Source of the DNA: TH5896 sp049578985
GTDB lineage: Archaea; Thermoproteota; Nitrososphaeria; Nitrososphaerales; Nitrososphaeraceae
Assembly (NCBI GenBank): GCA_049578985.1
Contig: JBAUMZ010000198.1
Coordinates: 1-64,000, forward strand
Reading direction: 5' to 3'
Length of the DNA stretch: 64,000 bases
A program made the translations under genes and the position numbers. Positions 42,440 to 51,020 of this stretch are shown one piece after another. Each line of letters opens with the position of its first letter. The first letter of the stretch is position 1. The notes beneath the pieces were generated by a model. It was given only the letters and a program-made list of their open reading frames with translations. It was not told the origin of the DNA and searched no databases.

Positions 42440-43741
42440 TTGAGGATACGTGATGTATTATCTTCAGATTACATTGGGAAAGAGGTGACCCTACGAGGTT
42501 GGGTGTATAGGTTAAGAAAACAAAAGGGAAACGCTTTCGTGCTTCTCAGAGATGATCGGGGATCTATCATACAATGCGTTTTCCCTTCATCAAAGGTAGA
42601 CAACTTAACAAGGGAGTCATCGGTGCAAATTTCTGGTATTGTAAAACAAGATGCTCGAGCTCCGGAATGGGGGATCGAGATTACTGGGACAGATCTTAAG
42701 ATCTTTCAATTTTCGGAAAAGGATTATCCTCTTGGTGAATATCAAAGCGCAGAGCTGCTTCTAGATAACAGACATCTCGCATTACGTACAAGGAAAATGA
42801 TAGAAATTGCTAAGATTAGATCGTCGCTGTTTAAGTTTCTTAGACAATGGTTTTCGCTCAATGAATGGATGGAAATAACCCCGCCGCTAATAGTGAAAGG
42901 TTCTGTAGAGGGCGGATCAACTCTATTCAAGCTAAATTACTTTGACGACGTGGCATTCCTATCGCAGAGTGCGCAGCTTTATCTGGAGGCAATGATTTTT
43001 TCATTGGGTCCGGTATGGAGTCTTACTTCTTCCTTCAGAGCAGAACGATCTAGAACTGTTAGGCATTTGGCAGAATTTTCACATCTGGAGTGTGAGTCTC
43101 CATGGGTGTCCCTTAAAGACCTTCTACAAATCCAAGAGGATATTGTTAGGTATACTATTGATAAGACTGTCAATGAAAGAAAAGAATCATTGAAATTTCT
43201 CAAAATAGACACTAGCCGGTTTAGAGATCTTTCAGAGCCATTTCACAAAATTACGTACGATCAAGCCATTGAAAAGCTGAAATCACTCGATTTCAAGATG
43301 ACTGAACTTGAAGGAAGATCTAGAACTATTCAATGGGGAGATGATTTAAGCATTGATTCAGAAAGGGAATTAACTAGGAAAATGATGACCCCTTTGTTTA
43401 TCACCGGATACCCTACCAAGGTGAAACCTTTCTATGTCAAAGAGGACCCAGATCGATCCGCAATAAGTCTCACTTTTGATCTCTTGGGACCGCAAGGATA
43501 TGGCGAGCTGAGTAGTGGAGGCATGAGGGAAGACAACCTCGCAACATTGTCCAAAAGGATTAGACAAGCAGGACTCAACCCTGTTGATTACGAATGGTAT
43601 CTAGATTTGAGGAAATATGGATCGGTAGAACATGGAGGTTTTGGGATGGGTATCGAAAGACTGCTTAGATGGTTCATTGGCATCGATGATATCAAGGATT
43701 TGGTCCTATTTCCGCGGACCATGTCCAGAGTCAGTCCTTAG
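42440..43741 (+). CDS. asnS: Asparaginyl-tRNA synthetase
   Basis: The 433-residue class IIb synthetase has an OB-fold anticodon-binding domain (RDVLSSDYIGKEVTLRGWVYR) and a catalytic core with motif 2 SSFRAERSRTVRHLAEFSHLE. TGYPTKVKPFY and motif 3 GGFGMGIERLLRWF followed by FPRTMSRVSP. The Thr in FPRT favours AsnRS over AspRS (FPRD), so this organism charges tRNA-Asn directly. No upstream ATG is in frame; TTG at 42440 is the only practical start, and it follows a tRNA-like half. Confidence 0.92.
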   Translation: MRIRDVLSSDYIGKEVTLRGWVYRLRKQKGNAFVLLRDDRGSIIQCVFPSSKVDNLTRESSVQISGIVKQDARAPEWGIEITGTDLKIFQFSEKDYPLGEYQSAELLLDNRHLALRTRKMIEIAKIRSSLFKFLRQWFSLNEWMEITPPLIVKGSVEGGSTLFKLNYFDDVAFLSQSAQLYLEAMIFSLGPVWSLTSSFRAERSRTVRHLAEFSHLECESPWVSLKDLLQIQEDIVRYTIDKTVNERKESLKFLKIDTSRFRDLSEPFHKITYDQAIEKLKSLDFKMTELEGRSRTIQWGDDLSIDSERELTRKMMTPLFITGYPTKVKPFYVKEDPDRSAISLTFDLLGPQGYGELSSGGMREDNLATLSKRIRQAGLNPVDYEWYLDLRKYGSVEHGGFGMGIERLLRWFIGIDDIKDLVLFPRTMSRVSP

Positions 43742-43850
43742 TTATAACAAGTACATCATTGGTTCAGTAATTATAAACAAAATTCAAATTATGGGTTCCG
43801 ACATGGCAACATTTGTCAAGTTTAAATTTTAGGCGCACGGTCATTGATCG

Positions 43851-44660
43851 ATGCATGGGGAGCGGGAGGAGGAGGTCAACTCCTTGTTTTTCGAGTTAGC
43901 TGGAGATCTAAGATATTCTACTCTAATGAAACTTAGGAACAGATCTTACCGTCTATCACAACTTGCAGAGGAGCTCAATGCAACAATGCAGGAAACACAT
44001 AGGAATATATCAAGACTTGTATCTTCAAATCTAGTTACGAAGGGACGCGAGGGAGACCTCTTACTGACGCCTTATGGAGAATCGATAGTTTCACTTATTC
44101 CAAGTTACGCCTTCATGTTTCATAATAGAGAGTATTTCAATGATCATACATTTGGTGATCTTCCATTGAGATTTATCCTTAGGATAGGTTGCCTCGCAGA
44201 ATGTGAGGTCGTTAATGGTGTTATGGCTATACTCCAAAGATGGAAGTATATATTTTTGAATTCAAACGAGTACATCAAAGAAATAATCTCAGAAGTACCA
44301 GTCGACTTAATTGAGACACTGAGCTCACGAATTCAAAGTGGCGTTAAATTCTCGTACATATTTCCTCGAGATCCAGTGGTTCCGAAGGGAAGGAGCGAAA
44401 TCTTGGAAAGAATAGGGTGGCGAAGCTTAATTTCCAAAGGGATGGTTGAAAGAAGAATGCTGGATAGTGTTAAATTAGTGTTAATATTTAATGAAAAACA
44501 TTCCTGCGTTGCATTCCCTAGTTTAAAGGGAAAGCCTGACTTGAATATAGTATATTATAGTGATAATATTGAATTCCACGAATGGTGCGAAGATTATTTC
44601 GCATACCAGTGGACCAGGGCCGGTGCTTTCGATGAGAGTAAATTGCCACATGAGATCTGA
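43851..44660 (+). CDS. Winged-helix regulator with FilR1/DUF1724-like domain
   Basis: The 269-residue protein has an N-terminal winged helix (YSTLMKLRNRSYRLSQLAEELNATMQETHRNISRLVSSNLVTKG) and a larger sensing domain with DLPLRFILRIGCLAECEVVNGV and helical blocks thereafter. That layout resembles archaeal ArsR-like regulators with the FilR1 middle domain known from methanogens. The ligand is unknown. It lies between asnS and the Lrp-domain gene, with no operon partner. Confidence 0.75.
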   Translation: MHGEREEEVNSLFFELAGDLRYSTLMKLRNRSYRLSQLAEELNATMQETHRNISRLVSSNLVTKGREGDLLLTPYGESIVSLIPSYAFMFHNREYFNDHTFGDLPLRFILRIGCLAECEVVNGVMAILQRWKYIFLNSNEYIKEIISEVPVDLIETLSSRIQSGVKFSYIFPRDPVVPKGRSEILERIGWRSLISKGMVERRMLDSVKLVLIFNEKHSCVAFPSLKGKPDLNIVYYSDNIEFHEWCEDYFAYQWTRAGAFDESKLPHEI

Positions 44661-44890
44661 ACATAAGAATTGGAAACTTCATGCCCATTTAGCCGATTAG
44701 CGAAAAGACTCATTATTCTAGTGTTCGATGATTTGTGTGAGTATAGAGGTCTGCTATTTAATATGCTACTCCATTCCGATTATGGCAGGACACATTTTTG
44801 TAATTAACAATTGGTTTTTTTAAAATGCGTTTGTAGGTTAGAGCAGGTTACTCGAATGCAAAATCACCACAAATTGAGCTTATCTACATG

Positions 44891-44900
44891 TTTTTATACA
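44891..44900 (+). promoter_or_regulatory. TATA-box-like element for the RAM-domain gene
   Basis: TTTTTATACA ends 23 nt before the ATG at 44923, consistent with a leaderless transcript. Confidence 0.5.
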
Positions 44901-44922
44901 CCAGCTATGACTATCTAGATGT

Positions 44923-45153
44923 ATGCCACAGGCCTTTGTACTTATGAATGCAGAGCTAGGTAGTGAAGACTCTATTGTTGCCGAGCTCAACAAACTTGAA
45001 GGTGTAAAGGAAGTTTACCAGGTTTACGGTGTCTATGATATTGTGGCACAAGTCGAAGCTGACAAAATGGAGAAGGTAAAAGAAACTATTACGTGGAAGC
45101 TAAGAAAGCTTAACGGGGTCAAATCCACATTAACAATGATAGTGATGGATTAG
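44923..45153 (+). CDS. Stand-alone Lrp/AsnC ligand-binding (RAM) domain protein
   Basis: The 76-residue protein is a RAM/AsnC C-terminal domain alone (AFVLMNAELGSEDSIVAELNKLEGVKEVYQVYGVYDIVA) without a helix-turn-helix. Such proteins form amino-acid-binding dimers that may partner with full-length Lrp regulators such as the one at 55029. The ligand is unknown. Confidence 0.88.
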   Translation: MPQAFVLMNAELGSEDSIVAELNKLEGVKEVYQVYGVYDIVAQVEADKMEKVKETITWKLRKLNGVKSTLTMIVMD

Positions 45154-45288
45154 TACAGTCGACTGTCATTGTCTTTCAAACACAAACGGTTAGAATAAGA
45201 TTGGTAGCCGCTATCCAACCTTTCGCATGAAAATAGACTACACAAGGTTAATGAAGTTGTATCGCATTGTTTAATATCGATTGATCAT

Positions 45289-45453
45289 ATGATCTTATTC
45301 AGAAAGAAGAATGAAGAAGGATTGAATGAATTTAAATGCAAGTACTGTGACATGAAATTCGATGATAAAGAGAGGCTAAAGAGGCATTCTCGAAAAGCAC
45401 ATTCTGATAACGAGGACTTTACTCCTAACGCAAATCCATTCGGCGGATTTTAG
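45289..45453 (+). CDS. Small C2H2 zinc-finger protein, 54 residues
   Basis: The frame encodes MILFRKKNEEGLNEFKCKYC, then DMKFDDKERLKRHSRKAHSD and a Pro/Asn/Gly-rich tail ending FGGF. Cys-x2-Cys-x12-His-x4-His is a single classical C2H2 finger with the hydrophobic core positions in place (Phe and Leu). Such mini fingers are common in thaumarchaea; DNA or RNA target unknown. It is 44 nt before the rhomboid gene on the same strand and may be cotranscribed with it. Confidence 0.75.
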   Translation: MILFRKKNEEGLNEFKCKYCDMKFDDKERLKRHSRKAHSDNEDFTPNANPFGGF

Positions 45454-45497
45454 ATTTACGATTTTATCCTATCCCCAGGATCGCAATAAGCTCCTGT

Positions 45498-46463
45498 ATG
45501 CTCCCAATCCACGATGATACCCAAAGACTGCATGGAAGGCCATATGTCAATTATGGTCTAATTTTTGTGAACGTCATTGTATTTATTTGGGAGTTGTCAT
45601 TTACGAGTAACTTTGCAGCTCCCAACGCTACACAGGAGTTATTTTATACGTATGGTTCTATTCCTCGGTTTTTACTCTCTGGGGATGTCGTGTCCATTAT
45701 TACTTCAATGTTCATGCATGGTGGATTTGCTCACATCGCGGGCAATATGGTTTTTCTGTTCGTTTTTGGAGATAACATTGAAGACAGATTAGGACATCAG
45801 AAATACCTTCTGATATACCTTTTGTGGGGGATACTAGCAGCCTATTCTCATAGCTTGGTCGCGACGGATGCTTTGATTCCTGCTGTCGGAGCATCGGGTG
45901 CAATTTCCGGTGTATTGGGTGCCTATTTAGTGATGTTTCCTAGAGCGAAGATATTCACAGTAGTATTTGCCTTCTTTATCACAACTATTAGGATTCCAGC
46001 AATTGCATTCTTGCCAATTTGGTTTATTATGCAATTAGTATTCGGTTTTATATTCCCGCAATCTGGAGGTGTAGCATATTTTGCGCATATAGGAGGCTTC
46101 TTGGCAGGATTGGGGACCGCTTATGTCTGGAAGCGATTGGCATGTAACAGGCATCTCCAAGTACTAGACATTCGCTCCCCTCCAATTAAGAAAATAGCGT
46201 TTAATCCTGAAAGTCAGTTGGTTAGAGGAGAGCCAGATATTATCAAAGGACCAGACTTTTACGAAATATTAGCTGAGATTAAAGGTATTTCAGGAGTGTC
46301 CGACGTAAGTGTGAATTTCGAACCTAAAAACAGTCTAGTCAGGATAACCGATAATAAATCCAAAATTTCACAAGTGCTGGCTAATCTACCAGAAGATGCC
46401 TCGAAATATGATTTGCAAGAAATTGATTATCTTAATGGCATCATTCGCGTGCGTCTAGGTTGA
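45498..46463 (+). CDS. Rhomboid-family intramembrane protease with C-terminal extension
   Basis: The 321-residue protein has about six membrane helices. It shows the rhomboid loop HGGFAHIAGNMVFLFVFGDNIED, the catalytic Ser in GASGAISGVLGAYL and the catalytic His in FAHIGGFLAGLGTAY. It cleaves transmembrane helices of unknown substrates. After the membrane core (residue ~220) about 100 soluble residues follow, with strands such as ISGVSDVSVNFEPKNSLVRI that suggest a small ferredoxin-like domain. It stands alone downstream of the C2H2 gene. Confidence 0.88.
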   Translation: MLPIHDDTQRLHGRPYVNYGLIFVNVIVFIWELSFTSNFAAPNATQELFYTYGSIPRFLLSGDVVSIITSMFMHGGFAHIAGNMVFLFVFGDNIEDRLGHQKYLLIYLLWGILAAYSHSLVATDALIPAVGASGAISGVLGAYLVMFPRAKIFTVVFAFFITTIRIPAIAFLPIWFIMQLVFGFIFPQSGGVAYFAHIGGFLAGLGTAYVWKRLACNRHLQVLDIRSPPIKKIAFNPESQLVRGEPDIIKGPDFYEILAEIKGISGVSDVSVNFEPKNSLVRITDNKSKISQVLANLPEDASKYDLQEIDYLNGIIRVRLG

Positions 46464-46528
46464 CAACACGGCGACGTCAAATTCTGTAATCCAGTCGGTC
46501 CCTGACGATATGATAATCTCTTAACTGA

Positions 46529-46615
46529 CTGAACCGTATCTGGATGGTTCAGCGCGACTTGTAAGGTGAAAGAACCAAGATTGCATTAGGCTACGGAAAA
46601 TGTGTGTGGCCGTAG
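46529..46615. ncRNA. Hairpin-rich gap upstream of the Rieske gene
   Basis: The 359-nt gap between the rhomboid and Rieske genes has two perfect hairpins: CTGAACC/GGTTCAG (46529-46535 with 46546-46552, 10-nt loop) and CTACGG/CCGTAG (46591-46596 with 46610-46615, 13-nt loop). They may belong to a small RNA or to the leader of the complex III operon. I see nothing else there. Confidence 0.3.
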
Positions 46616-46843
46616 TAGAATCAACGGCAGATATGTGGATAAGGATAAATGAGACGTTGGAGGATAATCAATACAGTGTTGGCATATACTTGCGAGACCA
46701 TAATAATCGCAGAAGCCAAAATTAACCTCTGATAAATTCGAGGAACGAATACCATCAGATCTACTTACATCTGGTTCAGTACGTCGTATGTTCCTTCATC
46801 TAGTCAGGCCAAAAGTTTATAGATGCGGTTCTTGAGTTCTGTA

Positions 46844-47461
46844 ATGATGTCACAGCAGACCCCTCCAAATTTGGGAGGTAAGGTTTCTAGGCGTGATTTC
46901 TTGAAATTAATGGCTGCTGCAGGTACAGTTTTAACATTTATACCATTCGTGGATTGGGGTAAGTTTTTGCCCAATCCTGCCGGGCAAGTATCGGAGAGGG
47001 CTAAGGTTGAATTACCTGACGGATCTCAGGCTAACTTCAACTCTTTTCCGGTGAACCATGCTGAGGCCGTGATATATCCTAAGACGGATGATCCGGCGTT
47101 AAACAAGGAATCATTTAGGACATGGCAGTTCATCCGGTTACCTGAAGAATTAGGAGGAAGTAATAATGCTGTTTCATCTTTCAGAATGTATAGTATGGTA
47201 TGTTTGCATTTGTGGTGTTTATGGAAGTACTGGCCTGAACCCGGAAGGAAAAGGGGCGAATGCCCTTGTCATGGCAGCTTGTACGACCCATTAACAGGGA
47301 TGGCATTTGCCGGACCGGCATCACTTCAATCACCTCCTTCAAATGTCTTACCAATGCTTGATTTAGAAGCAGATCAAAACGGGGCAATCTGGATTAAACC
47401 TCCGAACTGGAGTCCAAATGGTAATGGAGTAGTGGGATTTGGGCGTTACCTTAAAGAGTGA
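46844..47461 (+). CDS. Rieske iron-sulfur protein of complex III
   Basis: The 205-residue protein has a twin-arginine-like N-terminus (SRRDFLKLMAAAG, then a hydrophobic segment) and Rieske ligands in CLHLW and CPCHG (Cys-x-His and Cys-x2-His) separated by 13-16 residues. It passes electrons from quinol to a cupredoxin acceptor. The frame extends seven codons upstream; MMSQQTPP is preferred. It overlaps cytochrome b by 23 nt, so both are translated together. Confidence 0.92.
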   Translation: MMSQQTPPNLGGKVSRRDFLKLMAAAGTVLTFIPFVDWGKFLPNPAGQVSERAKVELPDGSQANFNSFPVNHAEAVIYPKTDDPALNKESFRTWQFIRLPEELGGSNNAVSSFRMYSMVCLHLWCLWKYWPEPGRKRGECPCHGSLYDPLTGMAFAGPASLQSPPSNVLPMLDLEADQNGAIWIKPPNWSPNGNGVVGFGRYLKE

Positions 47462-49082
47462 AAATAGTCTAGCTCAGTTTTGTAAATGGGTCTATGAAGG
47501 GGTAGACCGAACTATATTCATGGGAATGAAATTCACAATTCCCACGCGGTTCGTCAGTCCACTTGGCTTTCTAGGAATGCTAACCTTTGTCATATTCATA
47601 ATCCTAGGTATAACTGGCGCACTTTTGATGCTTTGGTACGAACCTATCCTGGATAGGGCTTGGGACAGCGTTGAAAGTATTAATGATGCCATTCCATTTG
47701 GGTTCCATTTGCGTAATATTCATTATCACGCTTCCAACGCGATGGTAATGGTAGCATTACTTCACATGTATTACCAATACTTCAGCGGCCGCTACAAGAT
47801 TCGAAATGAAATCCTTTGGGTAACCGGGATCATTTTAGGAGTTCTTACAATACTCGAGGCCTTCACAGGATATGATATTATATTCAGTGAGCGTGCTGAG
47901 CTAGCGATCTCTATTGCGGCTTCATTAACCAATTCCATCCCTGTGTTAGGACCTGATATGAGAGAAGCGTTTTTTGGAGGAGGCTTTTCCGACTTTATCT
48001 TGAGGTTTTACGCATTCCACGTCTTCTGGCTGCCAATCGCTATGCTGGGGCTTATGGTCGTTCACTTTCCAAGGTTCTTGGTTTTTGATGTTCCTATGGT
48101 AATGGCTTTTGCAGGGGCTATAATGATTACTGGAGGAGTTTTCCCTGTGGATCTTGGATTGAAATTTGATCCTAACGTACCGCCAGGGATCACTGTTCCT
48201 GAATGGTATCTTACAGGTCTGTACGCTTTCTTGAGAACAATGTATGATAAATTCGTGACGGGTGTGCTTTGGCCTGGACTCTTCATTTTTACATTACTAA
48301 TAATACCTTTTGTCGATCGATACAAGAAGTTCTCATGGAAGGATCGGCCGATCATTACTGCAGTTGGTATCACAAGTCTAGCCCAGATTATTGTTACAAC
48401 CTATTGGGGTTTCTATATAGATCCCGATATTCAGAAATCCCTTCTCGAACGACTTGTAATTGACCCTATTTTCTTTTATGTTGTGATGGTCTTATTGGTC
48501 CCGCTTTCATTCGGTTTCACATATATGATGATAAAGCTCGCCAAAAATGCTGAGTCAAAGGCCAAAGCACAGCCGAAGAAAGCTACTGGAAAAGGTCCGA
48601 TCAACCTTCCAGTAAGATGGGTGTATATAATCTTCATTGGCTTGCTCATATTTCAAATATACCTGAATATTTCAGCATACTATGCAGTAGTGAATGGAAT
48701 GAACAACTTTTCGTTATTTGTTATAGGCTTGATGATGTTGGTATTTGCAGGGATGTTCCATATCTACAGACATGGTCGAGCTATGGAAAAAGCACCTCCA
48801 CCTTTGCCACCTAAACCTTCGATTCAGCCTCGAGCTCCTTCGCCACTCCCTCAAACTTCATATGCTGTCTACACCACGGAACCTAGTGTTGCAAAGCCTT
48901 TAGCTCCTCAACAAGCACAAAAAACTCAACCTTCAATTGGTTCATCTCAAAACGCTAAGTCTTCCTCATTAAGAACAGATGTCAATTCTGACAGTAGCTT
49001 CTCAAAACAAGTAGGAATTTCTAAAGATGCCATTTCTTCCACTAACGTAGATAATTCCGACAAGGACGCCCGCGCCAAATAA
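47439..49082 (+). CDS. Cytochrome b (b6/f-like) of complex III, with long C-terminal tail
   Basis: The 547-residue membrane protein has the cytochrome b signature helices with His pairs HLRNIHYHASNAMV and FHVFWLPIAMLGLMVVHF, and the Qo motif TVPEWYLTGLYAFLR. About ten hydrophobic segments are present. The last ~100 residues are Pro/Ser/Gln-rich (PPPLPPKPSIQPRAPSPLPQ then Ser-rich) with no fold evident. A TTG at 47439, overlapping the Rieske gene, gives the only reasonable start. It transfers electrons from quinol across the membrane together with the Rieske subunit. Confidence 0.92.
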   Translation: MGVTLKSENSLAQFCKWVYEGVDRTIFMGMKFTIPTRFVSPLGFLGMLTFVIFIILGITGALLMLWYEPILDRAWDSVESINDAIPFGFHLRNIHYHASNAMVMVALLHMYYQYFSGRYKIRNEILWVTGIILGVLTILEAFTGYDIIFSERAELAISIAASLTNSIPVLGPDMREAFFGGGFSDFILRFYAFHVFWLPIAMLGLMVVHFPRFLVFDVPMVMAFAGAIMITGGVFPVDLGLKFDPNVPPGITVPEWYLTGLYAFLRTMYDKFVTGVLWPGLFIFTLLIIPFVDRYKKFSWKDRPIITAVGITSLAQIIVTTYWGFYIDPDIQKSLLERLVIDPIFFYVVMVLLVPLSFGFTYMMIKLAKNAESKAKAQPKKATGKGPINLPVRWVYIIFIGLLIFQIYLNISAYYAVVNGMNNFSLFVIGLMMLVFAGMFHIYRHGRAMEKAPPPLPPKPSIQPRAPSPLPQTSYAVYTTEPSVAKPLAPQQAQKTQPSIGSSQNAKSSSLRTDVNSDSSFSKQVGISKDAISSTNVDNSDKDARAK

Positions 49083-49100
49083 ATTCAACCACTAAAGAAA

Positions 49101-49109
49101 CTTTATATG
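49101..49109 (+). promoter_or_regulatory. TATA-like element upstream of the plastocyanin-like gene
   Basis: CTTTATATG lies 35-43 nt before the ATG at 49144, allowing a short leader and independent transcription from cytochrome b. Confidence 0.45.
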
Positions 49110-49143
49110 TGAAATACCTCCACCTCATAAAAAGCGTGCGTAG

Positions 49144-49605
49144 ATGACTAATAATGTAGCAGGGATCAGCATCATGGCCTTTGTTGTTTCTGTCGCTATT
49201 AGCGCGGCGTATTATCAATTTGTATATATCCCGCAAGCAACGGCAATTCCCGTAGTTCCTGAAGAGGTTCTCAACCCGGTAGAGTCTGTTGAAATAGCCA
49301 TAGCAGTTGGCTCTTCACAACCATCGCAGACTGAAAACTTTGTCCCGAAAGAGGTAGAAGGGGCATTGGGCTTATCCAACAAGTTTATTTGGACAAATGA
49401 GGATTCAATACCTCACACGGTAACCTCTGATACAGGATATGAAGATCCGGTCAATGGAGCATTCAATAGTATGGATACCATTGGCCTTGTTCCTGCCAAT
49501 GAAAAGTATGAGTTTACATTTACCGAGGTAGGTGAGTATCCATATCACTGTGAGCCTCATCCATGGATGACGGGAAAGGTTACCGTGGCTGAGGGAAGGT
49601 TCTGA
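49144..49605 (+). CDS. Membrane-anchored plastocyanin-like cupredoxin
   Basis: The 153-residue protein starts with an anchor helix (ISIMAFVVSVAISAAYYQFVY, residues ~8-28), a linker and a cupredoxin domain. In this domain His of IPHTVTSD and the loop YHCEPHPWMTG supply the type-1 copper ligands (His, Cys, His, Met). It probably takes electrons from the Rieske/cytochrome b complex and hands them to the terminal oxidase. Position directly behind cytochrome b supports this. Confidence 0.92.
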   Translation: MTNNVAGISIMAFVVSVAISAAYYQFVYIPQATAIPVVPEEVLNPVESVEIAIAVGSSQPSQTENFVPKEVEGALGLSNKFIWTNEDSIPHTVTSDTGYEDPVNGAFNSMDTIGLVPANEKYEFTFTEVGEYPYHCEPHPWMTGKVTVAEGRF

Positions 49606-49668
49606 TAACCATGACATTCAAGATGTGCTAAAGCACAAAACCAACGAACTACAGCTCCGATTCAAATA

Positions 49669-50037
49669 TTAATTGCCAAGAATAAGGTAGGAAATGTCAC
49701 TGGCTATTTCTTTATGTTCTTGGATTATGGACACCCTAAACTTGACCTTGGTGGAGGCATCGCTGGGCCTATGAGTGGTCCTCGCTGTAAAGGTGATCTT
49801 CTTCTGACCAGAGATATCTTTTTCAAATATTGAAAGCCTTGGGTAAGGATAGTCTATCTTTCTTCCATTGAGCTCTACAAATTTAAAAATACCGCTAGAA
49901 TCTTCTATTTGTGAATTTATGACAACAGTATCATATCTGGAATCGTAAGAAAGATTGATAGTTCCGTGGATATCTTGGCCTGAAGTCGCCCGCTTCTCTG
50001 TCAATTTAATTGATATTGGATTACTCGTGGAGCTCAT
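49669..50037 (-). CDS. Predicted beta-sandwich protein, unknown function
   Basis: From the Met at 50037 the 122-residue product begins MSSTSNPISIKLTEKRATSG and runs through many beta strands (IHGTINLSYDS, DTVVINSQIED, KKITFTARTTH, VKFRVSIIQEH). That suggests an immunoglobulin or arrestin-like sandwich. No signal peptide. The frame continues upstream into the alpha/beta hydrolase start, so the shorter form is favoured. Family unrecognised. Confidence 0.55.
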   Translation of the reverse strand: MSSTSNPISIKLTEKRATSGQDIHGTINLSYDSRYDTVVINSQIEDSSGIFKFVELNGRKIDYPYPRLSIFEKDISGQKKITFTARTTHRPSDASTKVKFRVSIIQEHKEIASDISYLILGN

Positions 50038-50094
50038 TTCTGGGTTATAGAAATTATTCGAAATATTTGCTTTGCTAGATATAAGACTTAGAAT

Positions 50095-50961
50095 ATGGTG
50101 GAAGCACAAGATATTAAATTAGGGCTTGTGAATCAAGAGCATGTAAAATCGGTTGTGATGCAGGAAATTTCAATGAATCTCCTTCATATGGATGAATATA
50201 CTATAAGATATCTATCAGGTAACAATTTTAATCCAAAGAGTACGAGAATACTTGTTTTATTGCATGGAATAGGTGCCTCCGCAGAGAGGTGGGTATCAAT
50301 ATTTCATGGCTTATCTAAGAAATTTGATGTGATAATTCCTGATATAATTGGGTTTGGATATAGCGATAAGCCGACCGTAGAATATACGATGGATTTCTTT
50401 GTCGAGTTCCTCGATAGATTCATGAAGGCGCTTTATGTCAAGCAAGCCTCTTTTATTGGATCGTCATTCGGAGGTTTTCTAGCCACGGAATTCGCGATGA
50501 AATTTCCCAGGCAAGTAAATAAACTAGTTCTCGTTTCTCCAGCTGGGACTATGAGAACGTCGACTCAAACCCTTGATGAATATATCATGGCCGCGCTCTA
50601 TCCTACATATGAAAACGTCGCAAAGGCCTTTTCACATATGACTTACAATTCCAAAGTCGTACCGGAGTCAACGATACGCGACTTCATCAACCGAATGAGA
50701 CTCCCTAATGCAAAATACGCATTCATGTCGACCTTGTTAGGGATTAGAGATTCTCCCAACCTTGGAGGCCGATTGTCAAAGATAAATGTTCCAACACTCT
50801 GTATCTGGGGAGAACACGATCAAATGATTCCATTCCAGTATTCGGCGGCCTATGGCGATATCCCAGGATGTACTACTAAAGTTATGAAAGGCTGCGGACA
50901 CACACCACCCATCGAAAACCCTGAGGAGTTCACAAAAACTGTCCTAGATTTTTTACAGTAG
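50095..50961 (+). CDS. Alpha/beta hydrolase
   Basis: The 288-residue protein has the oxyanion-loop LLHGIGASAERW near residue 57, the nucleophile elbow GSSFGG near residue 123, the acid region WGEHDQMIP and the catalytic His in GCGHTPPIENPEEF. Esterase, lipase, or polyhydroxyalkanoate-related hydrolase activities are possible. The nucleophile is Ser, so this is not a PHA synthase, which uses Cys. It lies 59 nt upstream of the AbrB-like gene and is near phaE. Confidence 0.82.
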   Translation: MVEAQDIKLGLVNQEHVKSVVMQEISMNLLHMDEYTIRYLSGNNFNPKSTRILVLLHGIGASAERWVSIFHGLSKKFDVIIPDIIGFGYSDKPTVEYTMDFFVEFLDRFMKALYVKQASFIGSSFGGFLATEFAMKFPRQVNKLVLVSPAGTMRTSTQTLDEYIMAALYPTYENVAKAFSHMTYNSKVVPESTIRDFINRMRLPNAKYAFMSTLLGIRDSPNLGGRLSKINVPTLCIWGEHDQMIPFQYSAAYGDIPGCTTKVMKGCGHTPPIENPEEFTKTVLDFLQ

Positions 50962-51020
50962 GCCTTTTCTAAGGCGTTAGGTGATAATATTAAATAAATG
51001 TGCCGAACTGATCCTTATTA

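Noticed and set aside
50095..50961. Alpha/beta hydrolase as the catalytic PHA synthase PhaC
   Set aside because: The nucleophile elbow is G-S-S-F-G-G with Ser, not the Cys of PHA synthases, and the protein is too short.
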